NCBI GenBank assembly: GCA_049517675.1
Contig: JBEKRV010000011.1
Span: forward strand, 23,825-87,824
Direction: 5' to 3'
DNA from: Bog-756 sp049517675
Lineage (GTDB): Bacteria; Actinomycetota; Acidimicrobiia; Acidimicrobiales; RAAP-2
DNA: 64,000 nucleotides
Under the pieces are notes generated by a model. The model ran no database searches. It saw only the letters and a list, made by a program, of their open reading frames with translations, and was not told where the DNA came from. The position numbers and the translations under genes were made by a program. This document shows, one piece after another, positions 1 to 8,844 of the stretch (within the stretch, counting starts at the first letter, position 1; each line of letters starts with the position of its first letter).

Positions 1-20
1 GTCCTGACCGGGGACGCCCA

Positions 21-779
21 ATGACCCCCTGGGGCCCGCAGGGGTCCGGAGCCGGGCGTCGACGGAGATTCCGCATCAGCAACCGGGACCTGATCATCGT
101 GGGCGTCGCCATCGTCCTGATCGCCCTCATCGTCCGGTCCCACAAGATCAGTGGCGGCCAGCTCATCTACTTCTGCGTGCTGGTCCCGTCGATCATCCTG
201 CACGAGATCTCCCACGGTGCCGTCGCCCTGGCCTTCGGCGACAGGACGGCCAAGCGGGCGGGCCGGCTCAACCTCAATCCGATCCGCCACATCGACCCGG
301 TGGGGACGCTCCTCGTGCCGGCGGTGCTCACCCTGTCCGGGATCGGCGCCTACGGCTGGGCGAAGCCGGTGCCGGTCAACCCCCGGAACCTCCGGAGTCC
401 GCGGAACCACATCGTGCTGGTCTCCCTGGTCGGCCCCCTGACCAACTTCGCCCTGGCCGCCCTCAGTGGGGTGTGCTTCGTCGCCGTGGGGGGCCGCACG
501 ACCATCCTGAGCGGCGCTCCGCTCAGCCTGGTCGAGCAGATCTTCTTCTACGCCGGGATCGCCAACATCGTCCTCGGGATCTTCAACCTCATCCCCTGCC
601 CGCCCCTCGACGGGGCGGCCGTACTCGAGCGGTTCATCCCCGAGCGCCATCTGGAGGGCTACTACAACCTCCAGCCCTTCTTGATGTTCCTCCCCTTCAT
701 CCTCATCCTCCTCTTCCGCGACCAGTGGTCCGCCCTGATCGACCACCTGGTCAACTGGTGGATCAACCGGCTGGCCTGA
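21..779 (+). CDS. Site-2 protease family (M50) membrane metalloprotease
   Basis: An intramembrane zinc metalloprotease of the M50 family. After a basic N-terminal tail and a first membrane segment (about residues 24-40) the zinc-binding motif HEISH lies at 61-65. The family's third zinc ligand motif appears as PCPPLDG around 192-198, and the NPxRHIDPxG stretch near 86-95 is typical of the short bacterial branch with no PDZ domain. At 252 residues the length suits that branch. Such proteins cleave membrane-bound substrates; the substrate cannot be told here. The ATG at 21 is the first start in the window, so a slightly earlier start cannot be ruled out. The upstream gene lies outside the window. 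Confidence 0.9.
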   Translation: MTPWGPQGSGAGRRRRFRISNRDLIIVGVAIVLIALIVRSHKISGGQLIYFCVLVPSIILHEISHGAVALAFGDRTAKRAGRLNLNPIRHIDPVGTLLVPAVLTLSGIGAYGWAKPVPVNPRNLRSPRNHIVLVSLVGPLTNFALAALSGVCFVAVGGRTTILSGAPLSLVEQIFFYAGIANIVLGIFNLIPCPPLDGAAVLERFIPERHLEGYYNLQPFLMFLPFILILLFRDQWSALIDHLVNWWINRLA

Positions 780-906
780 CGGACCGCCACCGGGCACCCG
801 TGCGCTCGACGACACCCCGCGACCACCGAGGTAGCGTCTGGGGGCCCCGTCCCGGGCGGACGGACCGGAACCGGATCGACGGGGCAGGGAACGGGGCAGG
901 AGAGGA

Positions 907-2715
907 GTGTCGACCATCGGAACCACGCCGCCCCTGGCCGACGACCACGTCATCACCGGTCTGCTCGGGGGAGCGCAGCCTCGCGGTATCCCCCCGTCAC
1001 CGGGCCAGACTGTGGTCGATCAGGAGGCGTTGACGACCGCCGCCGCCCTGGTGCTCGTCCAGCGCTGCGCGTGGACCCTGGTGTGGCTGGCCGTCCTGTC
1101 GACGTCGGTCGACTACTGGGGGGCGTGGTCGGTCGATCCGGTGGTCGCGGTCCTGTCACCGGTCTTCGTGCTGGTGTCGTTGACCGGTGCGGCACTGGTG
1201 TGGATCGTCCGGCGGCCCCTCTCGCCGGCCATGCAGGGGGCGGGACTCCTCGTGGCCCTGGCCGTGGCCACCGCGTCCCAGGCCACCTCCATCAGCCAGC
1301 GCCGCTTCTACACGACCGACTCGGCCGCGTTCAACGACGTGGCGACCCGCGCATTCGTGGCCGGGAGGAACCCGTACACGACCTCGATGGCCGCCGCCGC
1401 GCACCTGCTCCGGCCGGCGTACCAGTACTGGACCTACCAGCTCGACGGGGGGCACGCCCTCGGGGTGTCCTACCCGGCGGGGTCGTTCCTCCTGCAGGCC
1501 CCCTTCGACGCCCTCGGGCTCCACCACATGGTCACCGACTGGGTCGACCTCGGCGCCTGGCTGGTCGCCGTCGTCCTGGTGTTCGCCATGCTCCCGTCCT
1601 TCCTGCGGTGGCTGGCGCCCCTGCTCCTCCTCACCGCGGTGTTCGCCGGGGCGTTCGGCAACGGCGGGACGGACGGGCTGTTCCTCCCCTTCCTGGTGGT
1701 GGCCGTTTGGCGGTGGGACCGGTACCCGGGTCGGGCGGTGGCGTGGCTGCCGGCCTGGGTGGGACCGGTCTGTCTCGGGGTGGCCTGCTCGATCAAGCAG
1801 ACCCCGTGGTTCTGCGTCCCCTTCCTGGTGATCGGGGTGGCGTGCGAGTCGCGCCGGGCCGGCGGTTCTCCGGTGGCCACCGCCCTCCGCTACGCCGGGC
1901 TGGTCGTGGCCACCTTCGTGCTGGTCGACCTGCCGTTCATCGTCTGGTCGCCGGTGGCGTGGCTGAAAGGTGCGCTGCTCCCCATCGCCTCCCCGCTGAT
2001 CCCCGACGGCCAGGGCCTGATCGCCGTCGCGATCCACGGCCTGACCGGGGGGGTGGTGCTGACGTGGATGTCGGCGGCCTCGGTCCTGGCGCTCGTGGCC
2101 ATGCTGGCGGCGTTCGCCCTCTGGGAGCCCCGGCTGAAGCGGTCGTGGCTGTTCCTGGTGCCGCTGGTCCTGTTCCTGCCCGACCGGAGCCTGTCGAGCT
2201 ACCTGGTCGACTTCGTGCCGGTCGCGCTGGTGGCGGCCGTGAGCGTGACCGTCGACCGTGCGCCGGACCGGGCGGGCGCCCGGCGACCGGGAGCGGCCGC
2301 ACTGGCGGTCGGGCTCCCGGCCATGGCCTCCCTGGTCCTGCTGGTCGTGGCCTTCACCTCGGCCCCCCTCGCGGTCGGCGTGCGCGGGTTCGCGGTGGCG
2401 CCCGACGCCGTCGACGGGTTCAACTTCGCCAGCCTGGAGGTGACCGTGCACAACGGGTACCCGGCGGCCGTGACGCCCCACTTCATGGTCTCGTCCGGCG
2501 GCGGCCACCCGTCCGGGTTCTGGCGGGCCACCGTGGTGCACGGCACCTTGCCGGTGGCCCCGGGGGCGACCACCGAGTTCACCCTGCGCCCGTCCAACGC
2601 CACTCCGGCGCCCGCCACCGGGCAGTGGTGGCTGGTCGATGCGTACACCACCTCGCCCGACGCGCTGTCTACGTCGCCGCTCCAGCACTGGTCGTCGCCG
2701 AAGGGGGGCCACTGA
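907..2715 (+). CDS. Polytopic membrane protein, GT-C glycosyltransferase-like
   Basis: A 602-residue integral membrane protein with roughly ten hydrophobic segments. An extracytoplasmic stretch near residues 135-165 (DSAAFNDVATRAF, GRNPYTTS) resembles the first loop of GT-C glycosyltransferases that use polyprenyl-phosphate sugars. A soluble beta-rich domain of about 110 residues follows the last membrane segment (VTVHNGY, then FTLRPSNATPA). The start is GTG at 907, preceded by GGAG-rich sequence. The 3' end overlaps the convergent gene by 47 nt. It sits beside two other multi-membrane sugar-transferase-like genes, which supports a role in cell-envelope glycan or lipid mannosylation, but the exact activity is inference. 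Confidence 0.75.
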   Translation: MSTIGTTPPLADDHVITGLLGGAQPRGIPPSPGQTVVDQEALTTAAALVLVQRCAWTLVWLAVLSTSVDYWGAWSVDPVVAVLSPVFVLVSLTGAALVWIVRRPLSPAMQGAGLLVALAVATASQATSISQRRFYTTDSAAFNDVATRAFVAGRNPYTTSMAAAAHLLRPAYQYWTYQLDGGHALGVSYPAGSFLLQAPFDALGLHHMVTDWVDLGAWLVAVVLVFAMLPSFLRWLAPLLLLTAVFAGAFGNGGTDGLFLPFLVVAVWRWDRYPGRAVAWLPAWVGPVCLGVACSIKQTPWFCVPFLVIGVACESRRAGGSPVATALRYAGLVVATFVLVDLPFIVWSPVAWLKGALLPIASPLIPDGQGLIAVAIHGLTGGVVLTWMSAASVLALVAMLAAFALWEPRLKRSWLFLVPLVLFLPDRSLSSYLVDFVPVALVAAVSVTVDRAPDRAGARRPGAAALAVGLPAMASLVLLVVAFTSAPLAVGVRGFAVAPDAVDGFNFASLEVTVHNGYPAAVTPHFMVSSGGGHPSGFWRATVVHGTLPVAPGATTEFTLRPSNATPAPATGQWWLVDAYTTSPDALSTSPLQHWSSPKGGH

Positions 2716-3940
2716 CCCCCCCGGGGACAGGGCGTGACCGCCGACGCACGGCGAGGAGGACCGTCACCCCGACCAGGAATGCCACCATGAGCAGGAAGGA
2801 CGAACTGCCGGCGGGCAGTGTCCAGCCGTGCTCGTGCAGCTCGGCGGTGCCCGCGCTCGGCACCCGCTCGAGCGGCGCCCACCACAGGACGAGCGCTCCG
2901 GCGGCGGCCCACACCCAGCCGCCCGCCGGTCGGTCGGGCGCGCACGCCAGCCACAGCAGGATCGGGATCGCCCACACCAGGTGGTGCTCCCAGGTGATGG
3001 GGGATGCCATCATCCCCGTCGTGGCGCACACCAGGACTCCGAGCAACGGGGACGAGTCCTTCCACGCCCAGCGGGCCAGCGCGATGCCCGCGACCACGAC
3101 CACCGCGCCGAGGGCGTCGACCACGGGCGGCGACACCACCGCGTGGACCGCCCGGTCGAGCGCCCCCTGCAGGCTCTGCTCGAGGTAGAAGTAGGGCACC
3201 CCCACCCGCGACGAGTCCGTGGCGTACCTCGTCCAGTACTCCCACGAGACCCTGGGGTCGAGGAGCCCGGCCAGGACCGAGCAGGCGACGAACGAGGCGA
3301 GTGCCGTCCATGCCGCCCGGACCTGGCGGGTCACGAACAGGTACGGGACGAAGACCAGCGGGATCAGCTTGACCGCGGCGGCCGCCCCGAGGAGCACGCC
3401 GCGGGGGAGCGTCCGGCGGCCGATCCGCACGGTGGTGGTGAGGTCGGCCAGGATCAGGGCGCACAGGACCAGGTTCACCTGGCCGAAGTAGAAGGTCAGG
3501 CGCACCGGGTCGAGGAGGAACGACGGCCCGGCCAGGACCAGGGCCCACAGGTACAGGCGGGCCCGGTCGATGTCGGGCCTCGCCGCGTGGAGCGAGAGCA
3601 CCAGCACCGCATACAGGCTGAGCACGTTGACGGCGGCCCACACCAGCTGGGCCGCCTGGGTGGGGAGGAGCGCGAGGGGGCCGAAGGCCAGGGCCGCGAC
3701 CGGTGGGTAGGTGAACGGCAGGTGGGTGGCATTCGGGAGGTGGGCCAGGTAGAGGCGCCCGTCGACGAGGTGGTGGGCCCCCATGAGGTAGACGGCGAAG
3801 TCGAGCTGCGCCCGGTGCCACGTGACGGTCACGACCCGGACGAGCAGCCACCCGAGGGAGAGCGCCCCGAGGACGGACATGCCCACGATCCAGCCCGTGG
3901 TCGGGTGCCGGCTCGCGGTGTCGTCCGCTACGGCGTCCAA
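2669..3940 (-). CDS. Glycosyltransferase family 87-like mannosyltransferase
   Basis: A polytopic protein of about 423 residues resembling the DUF2029/GT87 family, which includes polyprenol-phosphate-mannose-dependent alpha-(1,2) mannosyltransferases of actinobacterial phosphatidylinositol mannosides. The loop after the first membrane helix carries the D-F-xVY-MG-HH pattern, followed by PFTYPP, then FYFGQVNLVL, all common in GT87. The start is uncertain: TTG 3940 overlaps the upstream gene by 13 nt and leaves the first helix intact; GTG 3886 and ATG 3880 cut into that helix. The gene lies downstream of the PIG-V-like gene and is probably cotranscribed with it and trpS. Sugar donor and acceptor are not visible from sequence. 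Confidence 0.8.
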   Translation of the reverse strand: MDAVADDTASRHPTTGWIVGMSVLGALSLGWLLVRVVTVTWHRAQLDFAVYLMGAHHLVDGRLYLAHLPNATHLPFTYPPVAALAFGPLALLPTQAAQLVWAAVNVLSLYAVLVLSLHAARPDIDRARLYLWALVLAGPSFLLDPVRLTFYFGQVNLVLCALILADLTTTVRIGRRTLPRGVLLGAAAAVKLIPLVFVPYLFVTRQVRAAWTALASFVACSVLAGLLDPRVSWEYWTRYATDSSRVGVPYFYLEQSLQGALDRAVHAVVSPPVVDALGAVVVVAGIALARWAWKDSSPLLGVLVCATTGMMASPITWEHHLVWAIPILLWLACAPDRPAGGWVWAAAGALVLWWAPLERVPSAGTAELHEHGWTLPAGSSSFLLMVAFLVGVTVLLAVRRRSRPVPGGVSGPPSATTSAGAAT

Positions 3941-5145
3941 AGCGTCCCGCCCATGGCCAGGATGCCCAGGGCGGCCATGCACAGCGCGGACAGGCCGAGG
4001 ACCACCTCGAACCACAGGGGGGGGAGCTTGGCCCCGACCACCCCGAGGAGCGGAAAGCCACGGAGCAGCAGCCGGGGGGTGACCCCGATGATCGGTGACA
4101 TCGCTCCGAGCACGAGGACGCCGACGACGTAGCCGATCCAGGTGGCCGGCGGGCGGGCCCGGAAGAAGAGGACGAGGAGCCCGATGGCCACGAGCACCGA
4201 GACACCCTTGACCCCCTCGTTGATGCTGGCGAGCCCGTGGCCGAACAGCTGGCCGAGGGCGGTCGGGATCCCGTCGAAGTACGCGCCGCTCTGCCACCCC
4301 GCCCGCTGGGCCCGGAAGTACTCGAACGGGGAGCCGGTGTGGGCCCACAGGTACCCGAAGAACGCCAGCACCCCGAGGGGGGTGAGGATCGGTGCGGCCA
4401 GGGCCCGCCAGTCGCGCTCGGTGCGGATGGCGACCACCGCGGCCACGATGCACGGCACGATCACCGCGCCGGCCACCGGATCGGCGGTGGCGGCCAGGGC
4501 GGCGCACACCCCGGCGACCACCCAGCGCTCCCGGCGCAGCGCCAACAGGGTGCACGCGACGAGGAGGATGGTCACCCCCTCGGAGTACACCAGGCTGAGC
4601 ACGAGGGCGCCGGGGGAGAAGAAGACCAGCGCGGTGCCCCTGTCGGCGCCCGTCGCTCCGAAGACGTCCCGGAGCATCCACCACACGGCCACCGAGGCGG
4701 CCACGCCGACCAGGAAGGTGGTGAGCAGCCCCGAGACGGTGAAGCCGAATCCGGTGACCAGGTGGGTGAACCGGACGAGCAGCGGGAGGAGGGGGAAGAA
4801 CCCGAGGTCGGACTGGGCGGGATTGCCGACGCCGGGGGGGATCCGGCTCACGTAGCCGCCGCTGGCGATGGACAGGTACCAATTGCTGTCCCACACGGTC
4901 AGGACGTTCGACACGGGTTGGATCCCGTTGGAGGCGACGGCCCCGGCCACCAGCAGCATGCCGACCCGGGAGGCGACGTAGATGAGGACCGGCCGTAGGG
5001 ACCGGGTGAGGATCCACCGGGCCCGTGACCCGGTCGGCCCGTCGACCGCGGCCTCGGCTACCGGAGCGGTCCCTGCCCCGACCGGGTCGACACCGGGTCC
5101 GGTAGCGGTGTCGGCCCCGGCCGTCGTGGGTGACTCGGTGGTCAT
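3928..5145 (-). CDS. PIG-V-like mannosyltransferase-family membrane protein
   Basis: A 405-residue polytopic protein. After a Thr/Ala/Gly-rich cytoplasmic tail and the first membrane helix comes TVWDSNWYLSIASGGY, which matches the WDxxWY loop motif of the PIG-V (GPI mannosyltransferase II) type of GT-C enzymes found in actinobacteria. The rest consists of alternating hydrophobic helices. The ATG at 5145 overlaps the trpS stop codon as ATGA, so the gene is translationally coupled to trpS. The gene ends inside the N-terminus of the GT87-like gene. A role in lipid or lipoglycan mannosylation is inference from family and neighbours. Confidence 0.8.
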   Translation of the reverse strand: MTTESPTTAGADTATGPGVDPVGAGTAPVAEAAVDGPTGSRARWILTRSLRPVLIYVASRVGMLLVAGAVASNGIQPVSNVLTVWDSNWYLSIASGGYVSRIPPGVGNPAQSDLGFFPLLPLLVRFTHLVTGFGFTVSGLLTTFLVGVAASVAVWWMLRDVFGATGADRGTALVFFSPGALVLSLVYSEGVTILLVACTLLALRRERWVVAGVCAALAATADPVAGAVIVPCIVAAVVAIRTERDWRALAAPILTPLGVLAFFGYLWAHTGSPFEYFRAQRAGWQSGAYFDGIPTALGQLFGHGLASINEGVKGVSVLVAIGLLVLFFRARPPATWIGYVVGVLVLGAMSPIIGVTPRLLLRGFPLLGVVGAKLPPLWFEVVLGLSALCMAALGILAMGGTLWTP

Positions 5146-6125
5146 GCCGGGGCGAGCAACCCGATCGCCGCCGCGGCCCGGGCATAGGTGGCGGCGGCCA
5201 CCGCGGTGGCCTTCTCGGCGCCCGTCGCCAACAGCTCCCGGACGGCCCCGGGGTCGGCGTCCAGCTCCCTCCGCCGGGCCTGGACGGGCCGCAGCAGCTC
5301 GACCAGGGCCTCGGCGGTGTCGGCCTTCAGGTCGCCGTAGCGCTGGTAGGAGCCGGCCACCTGCTCGGGCGTGCGTCCCGTCGACACGGCGAGCAGTTCG
5401 AGCAGGTTGGACAGGCCGGGCTTGTGCTCGGGGTCGAAGCGGACCTCGCCGTCGGTGTCGGTCACCGCCTTGGTGATCTTGCGGGTGATCTGGGCCGGAT
5501 CGTCCATGAGGAGCACGGTGCCGAGGGGCGAGTTGAGCGACTTCGACATCTTGCGCTCCGGGTGCTGGAGGTCCATCACCCGGGCACCGGCCGCGGGGAT
5601 CGCCGCCTCGGGGACCACCAGCGTGTCGCCGTAGCGGTGGTTGAACCGGTGGGCCAGGGTCCGTGCGAGCTCGAGGTGTTGACGCTGGTCGTCGCCGACC
5701 GGCACCCGCTGGGCGTCGTAGAGGACGATGTCGGCGGCCATCAGCACGGGGTAGGTGAACAGGCCGACCCGGGCGGACTCCTGACCTGCGCCCTTGTCCT
5801 TGAACTGGGTCATCCGCTCGAGCTCGCCCATGGCCGCGGTGCACTCGAGCAGCCAGGTCATCTGGGTGTGCTGGACCACGTGGCTCTGGACGAACAGCGT
5901 GCACCGGTCGGGATCGAGGCCTGCCGCCACCAGGTCGAGGGCGGTGTCGTGGGTCCGGGCCCGCAGCTCGGCCGGGTCGATCTCGAGGGTGAGCGCGTGG
6001 AGGTCGACCACGCAGTAGAAGGCGTCGTGGGCGTTCTGGTCCTCGATCCAGTTGCGGATGGCCCCGAGGTAGTTGCCGAGGTGGAGGTCGCCGCTGGGCT
6101 GGATCCCGGAGAGTACGCGTGCCAT
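5142..6125 (-). CDS. trpS: Tryptophan--tRNA ligase
   Basis: A class I aminoacyl-tRNA synthetase that charges tRNA-Trp. The HIGH-type motif is PSGDLHLGN at residues 10-18 and the KMSKS loop is at 192-196. The tryptophan-site patterns (YPVLMAADIVLY near 125-136, then VGDDQRQHLEL) are clear. The 327-residue length is normal. ATG 6125 was chosen because SGIQPSG follows directly, as in other TrpS proteins; a longer upstream frame would run through the divergent scpA promoter. A TACGAT hexamer lies 9 nt before the ATG on the minus strand, leaving almost no 5' leader. It is divergent from scpA and coupled to two downstream membrane proteins. Confidence 0.97.
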   Translation of the reverse strand: MARVLSGIQPSGDLHLGNYLGAIRNWIEDQNAHDAFYCVVDLHALTLEIDPAELRARTHDTALDLVAAGLDPDRCTLFVQSHVVQHTQMTWLLECTAAMGELERMTQFKDKGAGQESARVGLFTYPVLMAADIVLYDAQRVPVGDDQRQHLELARTLAHRFNHRYGDTLVVPEAAIPAAGARVMDLQHPERKMSKSLNSPLGTVLLMDDPAQITRKITKAVTDTDGEVRFDPEHKPGLSNLLELLAVSTGRTPEQVAGSYQRYGDLKADTAEALVELLRPVQARRRELDADPGAVRELLATGAEKATAVAAATYARAAAAIGLLAPA

Positions 6126-6234
6126 AAGTGGGTCATCGTACGCCCTGGGCGCCCGGGCACGGCTCCGTGGGAGCGGGCCGGGGCGCACCGGACGGCCGGG
6201 GCGCGGGATGAACGGGCACGCCACTCCCAGCCGG

Positions 6235-6240
6235 TATCGT
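6235..6240 (+). promoter_or_regulatory. Leaderless -10 element for scpA
   Basis: The hexamer TATCGT ends exactly 6 nt before the scpA GTG, with no Shine-Dalgarno sequence between. A transcript starting at the usual 6-7 nt downstream of -10 would begin at the start codon. Inferred from sequence only. Confidence 0.6.
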
Positions 6241-6246
6241 TCGACC

Positions 6247-7029
6247 GTGGCCGCGACCGTCTCCATCCCCGCCTTCGAAGGGCCCATCGACACGCTGCTG
6301 CAGCTGGTCACCGGTCACCAGCTCGACATCTTCGACATCCCGCTCGCCGACATCGTCGACGCCTTCGTGGCCGAGGTCGCCTCGTGGACCGAGGTCGACC
6401 TCGCCGTCCTGTCCGAGTTCCTGGTGGTCGGGGCCGTCCTGGTCGAGCTCAAGTCGCGCCGGCTCCTGCCCGGCAGCGGCGAGGTGGAGCCCGACGAGGA
6501 GCTGGTCGGCTGGGAGGAGCGGGACCTCCTCCTCGCCCGGCTGCTCGAGTGCCAGGCCTACTCGGCTGCGGCCGACGGGTTCGCCCTCCTCATCGAGCGG
6601 GCGGCCCGATCGGTCCCCCGGACCGCCGGCCTCGACCCCGACCTGGTCGTCCGGGCCCCGGACCTCCTGGAGGGGGTCACCCCCGAGCAGGTGGCCGAGG
6701 CGTTCATGCGCGCCACGGCCGAACGGCCGGCCCCGGTGGTCGACCTCCACCACGTGACGGTCGACGCGGTCACCGTGGCCGACGCCGTCGCCGAGCTCGC
6801 CCTCCGGTTGCCCCGGTCGGGACGGTCCACCTTCCGCCAGCTCACCGGCCACCTCACCTCACGCATCGAGATCATCGTCCGCTTCCTCGCCCTGCTCGAA
6901 CTGTGCAAGCAGGGGAGGGTCTCCCTCGACCAGGGCCTGGCCTTCGGCGACCTCGAGGTCGAGTGGGTGCCGACGGCGCCGGCCACCGTGTCGATCGGAA
7001 TCGGCCCGACCGACGAGTACGAGGGTTGA
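6247..7029 (+). CDS. scpA: Segregation and condensation protein A
   Basis: The kleisin subunit of the SMC-ScpAB chromosome condensation complex. The N-terminus carries the family signature FEGPIDTLLQLV, followed by the DIFDIPLADI helix that contacts SMC; the C-terminal winged helix appears as FRQLTGHLTSRIEIIVRFLALLEL then LVSLDQ-like sequence. Length is 260 residues. The GTG at 6247 is preferred over the ATG at 6208 because the conserved core begins at once and a TANNNT hexamer lies 6 nt upstream. scpB begins two nucleotides after the stop codon, and rluB follows, the order seen in many actinobacteria. Confidence 0.95.
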   Translation: MAATVSIPAFEGPIDTLLQLVTGHQLDIFDIPLADIVDAFVAEVASWTEVDLAVLSEFLVVGAVLVELKSRRLLPGSGEVEPDEELVGWEERDLLLARLLECQAYSAAADGFALLIERAARSVPRTAGLDPDLVVRAPDLLEGVTPEQVAEAFMRATAERPAPVVDLHHVTVDAVTVADAVAELALRLPRSGRSTFRQLTGHLTSRIEIIVRFLALLELCKQGRVSLDQGLAFGDLEVEWVPTAPATVSIGIGPTDEYEG

Positions 7030-7031
7030 GC

Positions 7032-7604
7032 GTGGCGCTGTCGCCCGAAGCCAGGGCCGTCGAGGCCGTCCTCGTCGTCGCGGTGGAACCGGTCCCTCCG
7101 GGCCTGCTGGCCGAGCTCCTCGAACTCCCCGCGGACCGGATCGACCCGATCTGCGACGAGCTGATCGAGTCCTGCCGGGAGGGCCGGCGCGGTTTCGAGG
7201 TCGTCCGTATCGCCGGCGGCCTGCGGATCCAGACCCATCCCGACCTCGCCCCCTACGTCGAGCGGTTCGCCAACGTCGGGGTGTCGTCGCGGCTGTCGGC
7301 CGCGGCGCTCGAGACGCTGGCCATCGTGGCCTACAAGCAGCCGGTGAGCAGGGCCCAGGTCGCGGCCCTGCGGGGCGTCAACGTGGACGGTGTGGTGCGG
7401 CTGCTCGAGCACCGTGGCTACATCACCCCGGTGGGACGGGCCGCCGGGCCCGGCCAGGCGGTCCTCTACGCGACCACGGACGCCTTCCTGGAGCGGCTCG
7501 GCCTCGACCGGCTCGACCAGCTGCCGCCGGTGGAGGACCTGCTGCCCGGGCCCGAGACGCTCGCCGAGCTCGAGGAGCAGATGCGCCCGGTCTCCGATGG
7601 CTGA
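7032..7604 (+). CDS. scpB: Segregation and condensation protein B
   Basis: The winged-helix partner of ScpA in the SMC complex. The typical sequence SAAALETLAIVAYKQPVSRAQ, then VNVDGVVRLLEHRGYI and the TTDAFLERLGL end are all present. About 190 residues, the usual size. The GTG at 7032 starts 2 nt after the scpA stop; a TTG at 7026 would overlap scpA and is the alternative. The gene's end overlaps the start of rluB by 8 nt, so scpA, scpB and rluB are almost certainly translated as a coupled unit. Confidence 0.95.
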   Translation: MALSPEARAVEAVLVVAVEPVPPGLLAELLELPADRIDPICDELIESCREGRRGFEVVRIAGGLRIQTHPDLAPYVERFANVGVSSRLSAAALETLAIVAYKQPVSRAQVAALRGVNVDGVVRLLEHRGYITPVGRAAGPGQAVLYATTDAFLERLGLDRLDQLPPVEDLLPGPETLAELEEQMRPVSDG

Positions 7605-8463
7605 GGGCCCCGGCCCCGAGGTTCGAGACACCGGAGGCGACGAGACGGGCGGGCCGGCGCAGGGGGGGACCCTCCACGGCGGTGAGCGCCTGCAGAAGGT
7701 GCTCGCCCGGACCGGCGTGGGCTCGCGCCGGGTGTGCGAGGACCTCATCGTCGACGGCCGGGTGACGGTGAACGGCGAGATCCCCGTCCTCGGTCGACGG
7801 GTGGACGCGGAGGTCGACGTCATCGAGCTCGACGGGGTGCCGCTCCCGGTCCGCCCGGGACTCGTCCACTACCTGGTCAACAAGCCGGCAGGTGTCGTCT
7901 CGACGGCGGAGGACACCCACGGGCGCCCGACGGTGGTCGCCCTCGTCCCCCCCGGACCCCGCGCCTACCCGGTGGGACGCCTCGACATGGACTCCGAGGG
8001 CCTCATCATCGTGACCAACGACGGCGAGCTCACCCACCGGCTGACCCACCCCTCGTTCGGCGTGCCCAAGGAGTACCTGGTCCAGGTGGAGGGAGAGCCG
8101 TCGGCCGGGGCCGTCCGGAGCCTGCGCGAGGGCGTGGAGCTCGAGGACGGCCCGACCGCGCCGGCCCGGGTGGCGGTGGTGGCACCGTCGTTGCTCCGCA
8201 TGGTCATCCACGAGGGGCGCAACCGGCAGATCCGACGGATGTGCGAGGCGATCGGCCACCCGGTGGTCCGCCTGGTGCGGACCCGCATCGGGCCCCTCGC
8301 CGACCCGTCGCTCACCCCCGGCTCCTACCGTCCGCTGACCTTCGACGAGGTGCGGGGGCTGGCCGCCGCCGCCGTTCCCGCCGACGGCATCGCCGACGCC
8401 GACCGGCACCCGGTGGGCCCCGACGGCGGACCGGCCGGCGCCGCCGTGCCGCCCCCTGGGTAA
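7597..8463 (+). CDS. rluB: Pseudouridine synthase RluB-type
   Basis: An RsuA/RluB family 23S rRNA pseudouridine synthase. An S4 RNA-binding domain spans about residues 29-75 (ERLQKVLARTGVGSRR, then DGRVTVNG). The catalytic aspartate is D130 in GRLDMDSEGLIIVTNDG. The family tail motif HEGRNRQIRRMCEAIGHPV is intact. It has a Gly/Pro-rich N-terminal extension of 25 residues and an acidic, Pro/Gly-rich tail of about 35 residues. ATG 7597 overlaps the scpB end. The assignment as RluB (modifying the 2605 position by E. coli numbering) rests on synteny with scpAB and on family similarity. Confidence 0.93.
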   Translation: MAEGPGPEVRDTGGDETGGPAQGGTLHGGERLQKVLARTGVGSRRVCEDLIVDGRVTVNGEIPVLGRRVDAEVDVIELDGVPLPVRPGLVHYLVNKPAGVVSTAEDTHGRPTVVALVPPGPRAYPVGRLDMDSEGLIIVTNDGELTHRLTHPSFGVPKEYLVQVEGEPSAGAVRSLREGVELEDGPTAPARVAVVAPSLLRMVIHEGRNRQIRRMCEAIGHPVVRLVRTRIGPLADPSLTPGSYRPLTFDEVRGLAAAAVPADGIADADRHPVGPDGGPAGAAVPPPG

Positions 8464-8475
8464 CATGCCTGCCTG

Positions 8476-8844
8476 ATGACGAGCACCCTGCGAGCGATCC
8501 GTGGCGCCACGACCGTCGACGAGGACTCCCCCGAGGCCATCAGCCCGCGGGTGGTGACCCTCCTCGAGAGCATCATGGAGCGGAACGGCCTGGTCGAGGA
8601 CGACATCGTGTCGATCCTGTTCACGGCGACCGAGGACATCGTGTCGATCTTCCCGGCGACGGCCGCCCGCACCATGGGCCTCGGCGCCGTGCCGCTCATC
8701 TGCGCACGCGAGCTGGCCATCGTCGGCTCGGTGCCCCGATGCATCCGGGTCATGCTCCACGTCACCACCGAGCGTCCGAGGGACCAGATCCACCACGTCT
8801 ACCTCGAGGGCGCCCAGGGACTCCGTGACGACCTCCCCGACTGA
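8476..8844 (+). CDS. aroH: Chorismate mutase, AroH class
   Basis: A monofunctional chorismate mutase converting chorismate to prephenate. The 122-residue protein matches the trimeric AroH fold from end to end: RAIRGATTV at the start with the active-site arginine, LFTATEDIVSIFPA, then CARELAIVGSVPRCIRVM, and DQIHHVYLEGA. The key Cys, Glu and Arg of that stretch are present. ATG 8476 is preceded by TAACAT 9 nt upstream and lacks a clear Shine-Dalgarno site. The prephenate dehydrogenase gene begins inside its last 20 nt, so mutase and dehydrogenase are coupled and the pair forms the branch towards tyrosine. Confidence 0.97.
   Translation: MTSTLRAIRGATTVDEDSPEAISPRVVTLLESIMERNGLVEDDIVSILFTATEDIVSIFPATAARTMGLGAVPLICARELAIVGSVPRCIRVMLHVTTERPRDQIHHVYLEGAQGLRDDLPD

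Noticed and set aside
1071..3188. Very long Arg/Gly/Pro-rich frames overlapping known genes (also on 48235-50925 and many antisense frames)
   Set aside because: Typical shadow frames in high-GC DNA; composition is not protein-like and they overlap genes with clear family motifs.
6208..6246. ATG 6208 as the start of scpA
   Set aside because: It adds a non-conserved Arg/Ser-rich stretch over the promoter region; the GTG at 6247 starts right at the conserved core.
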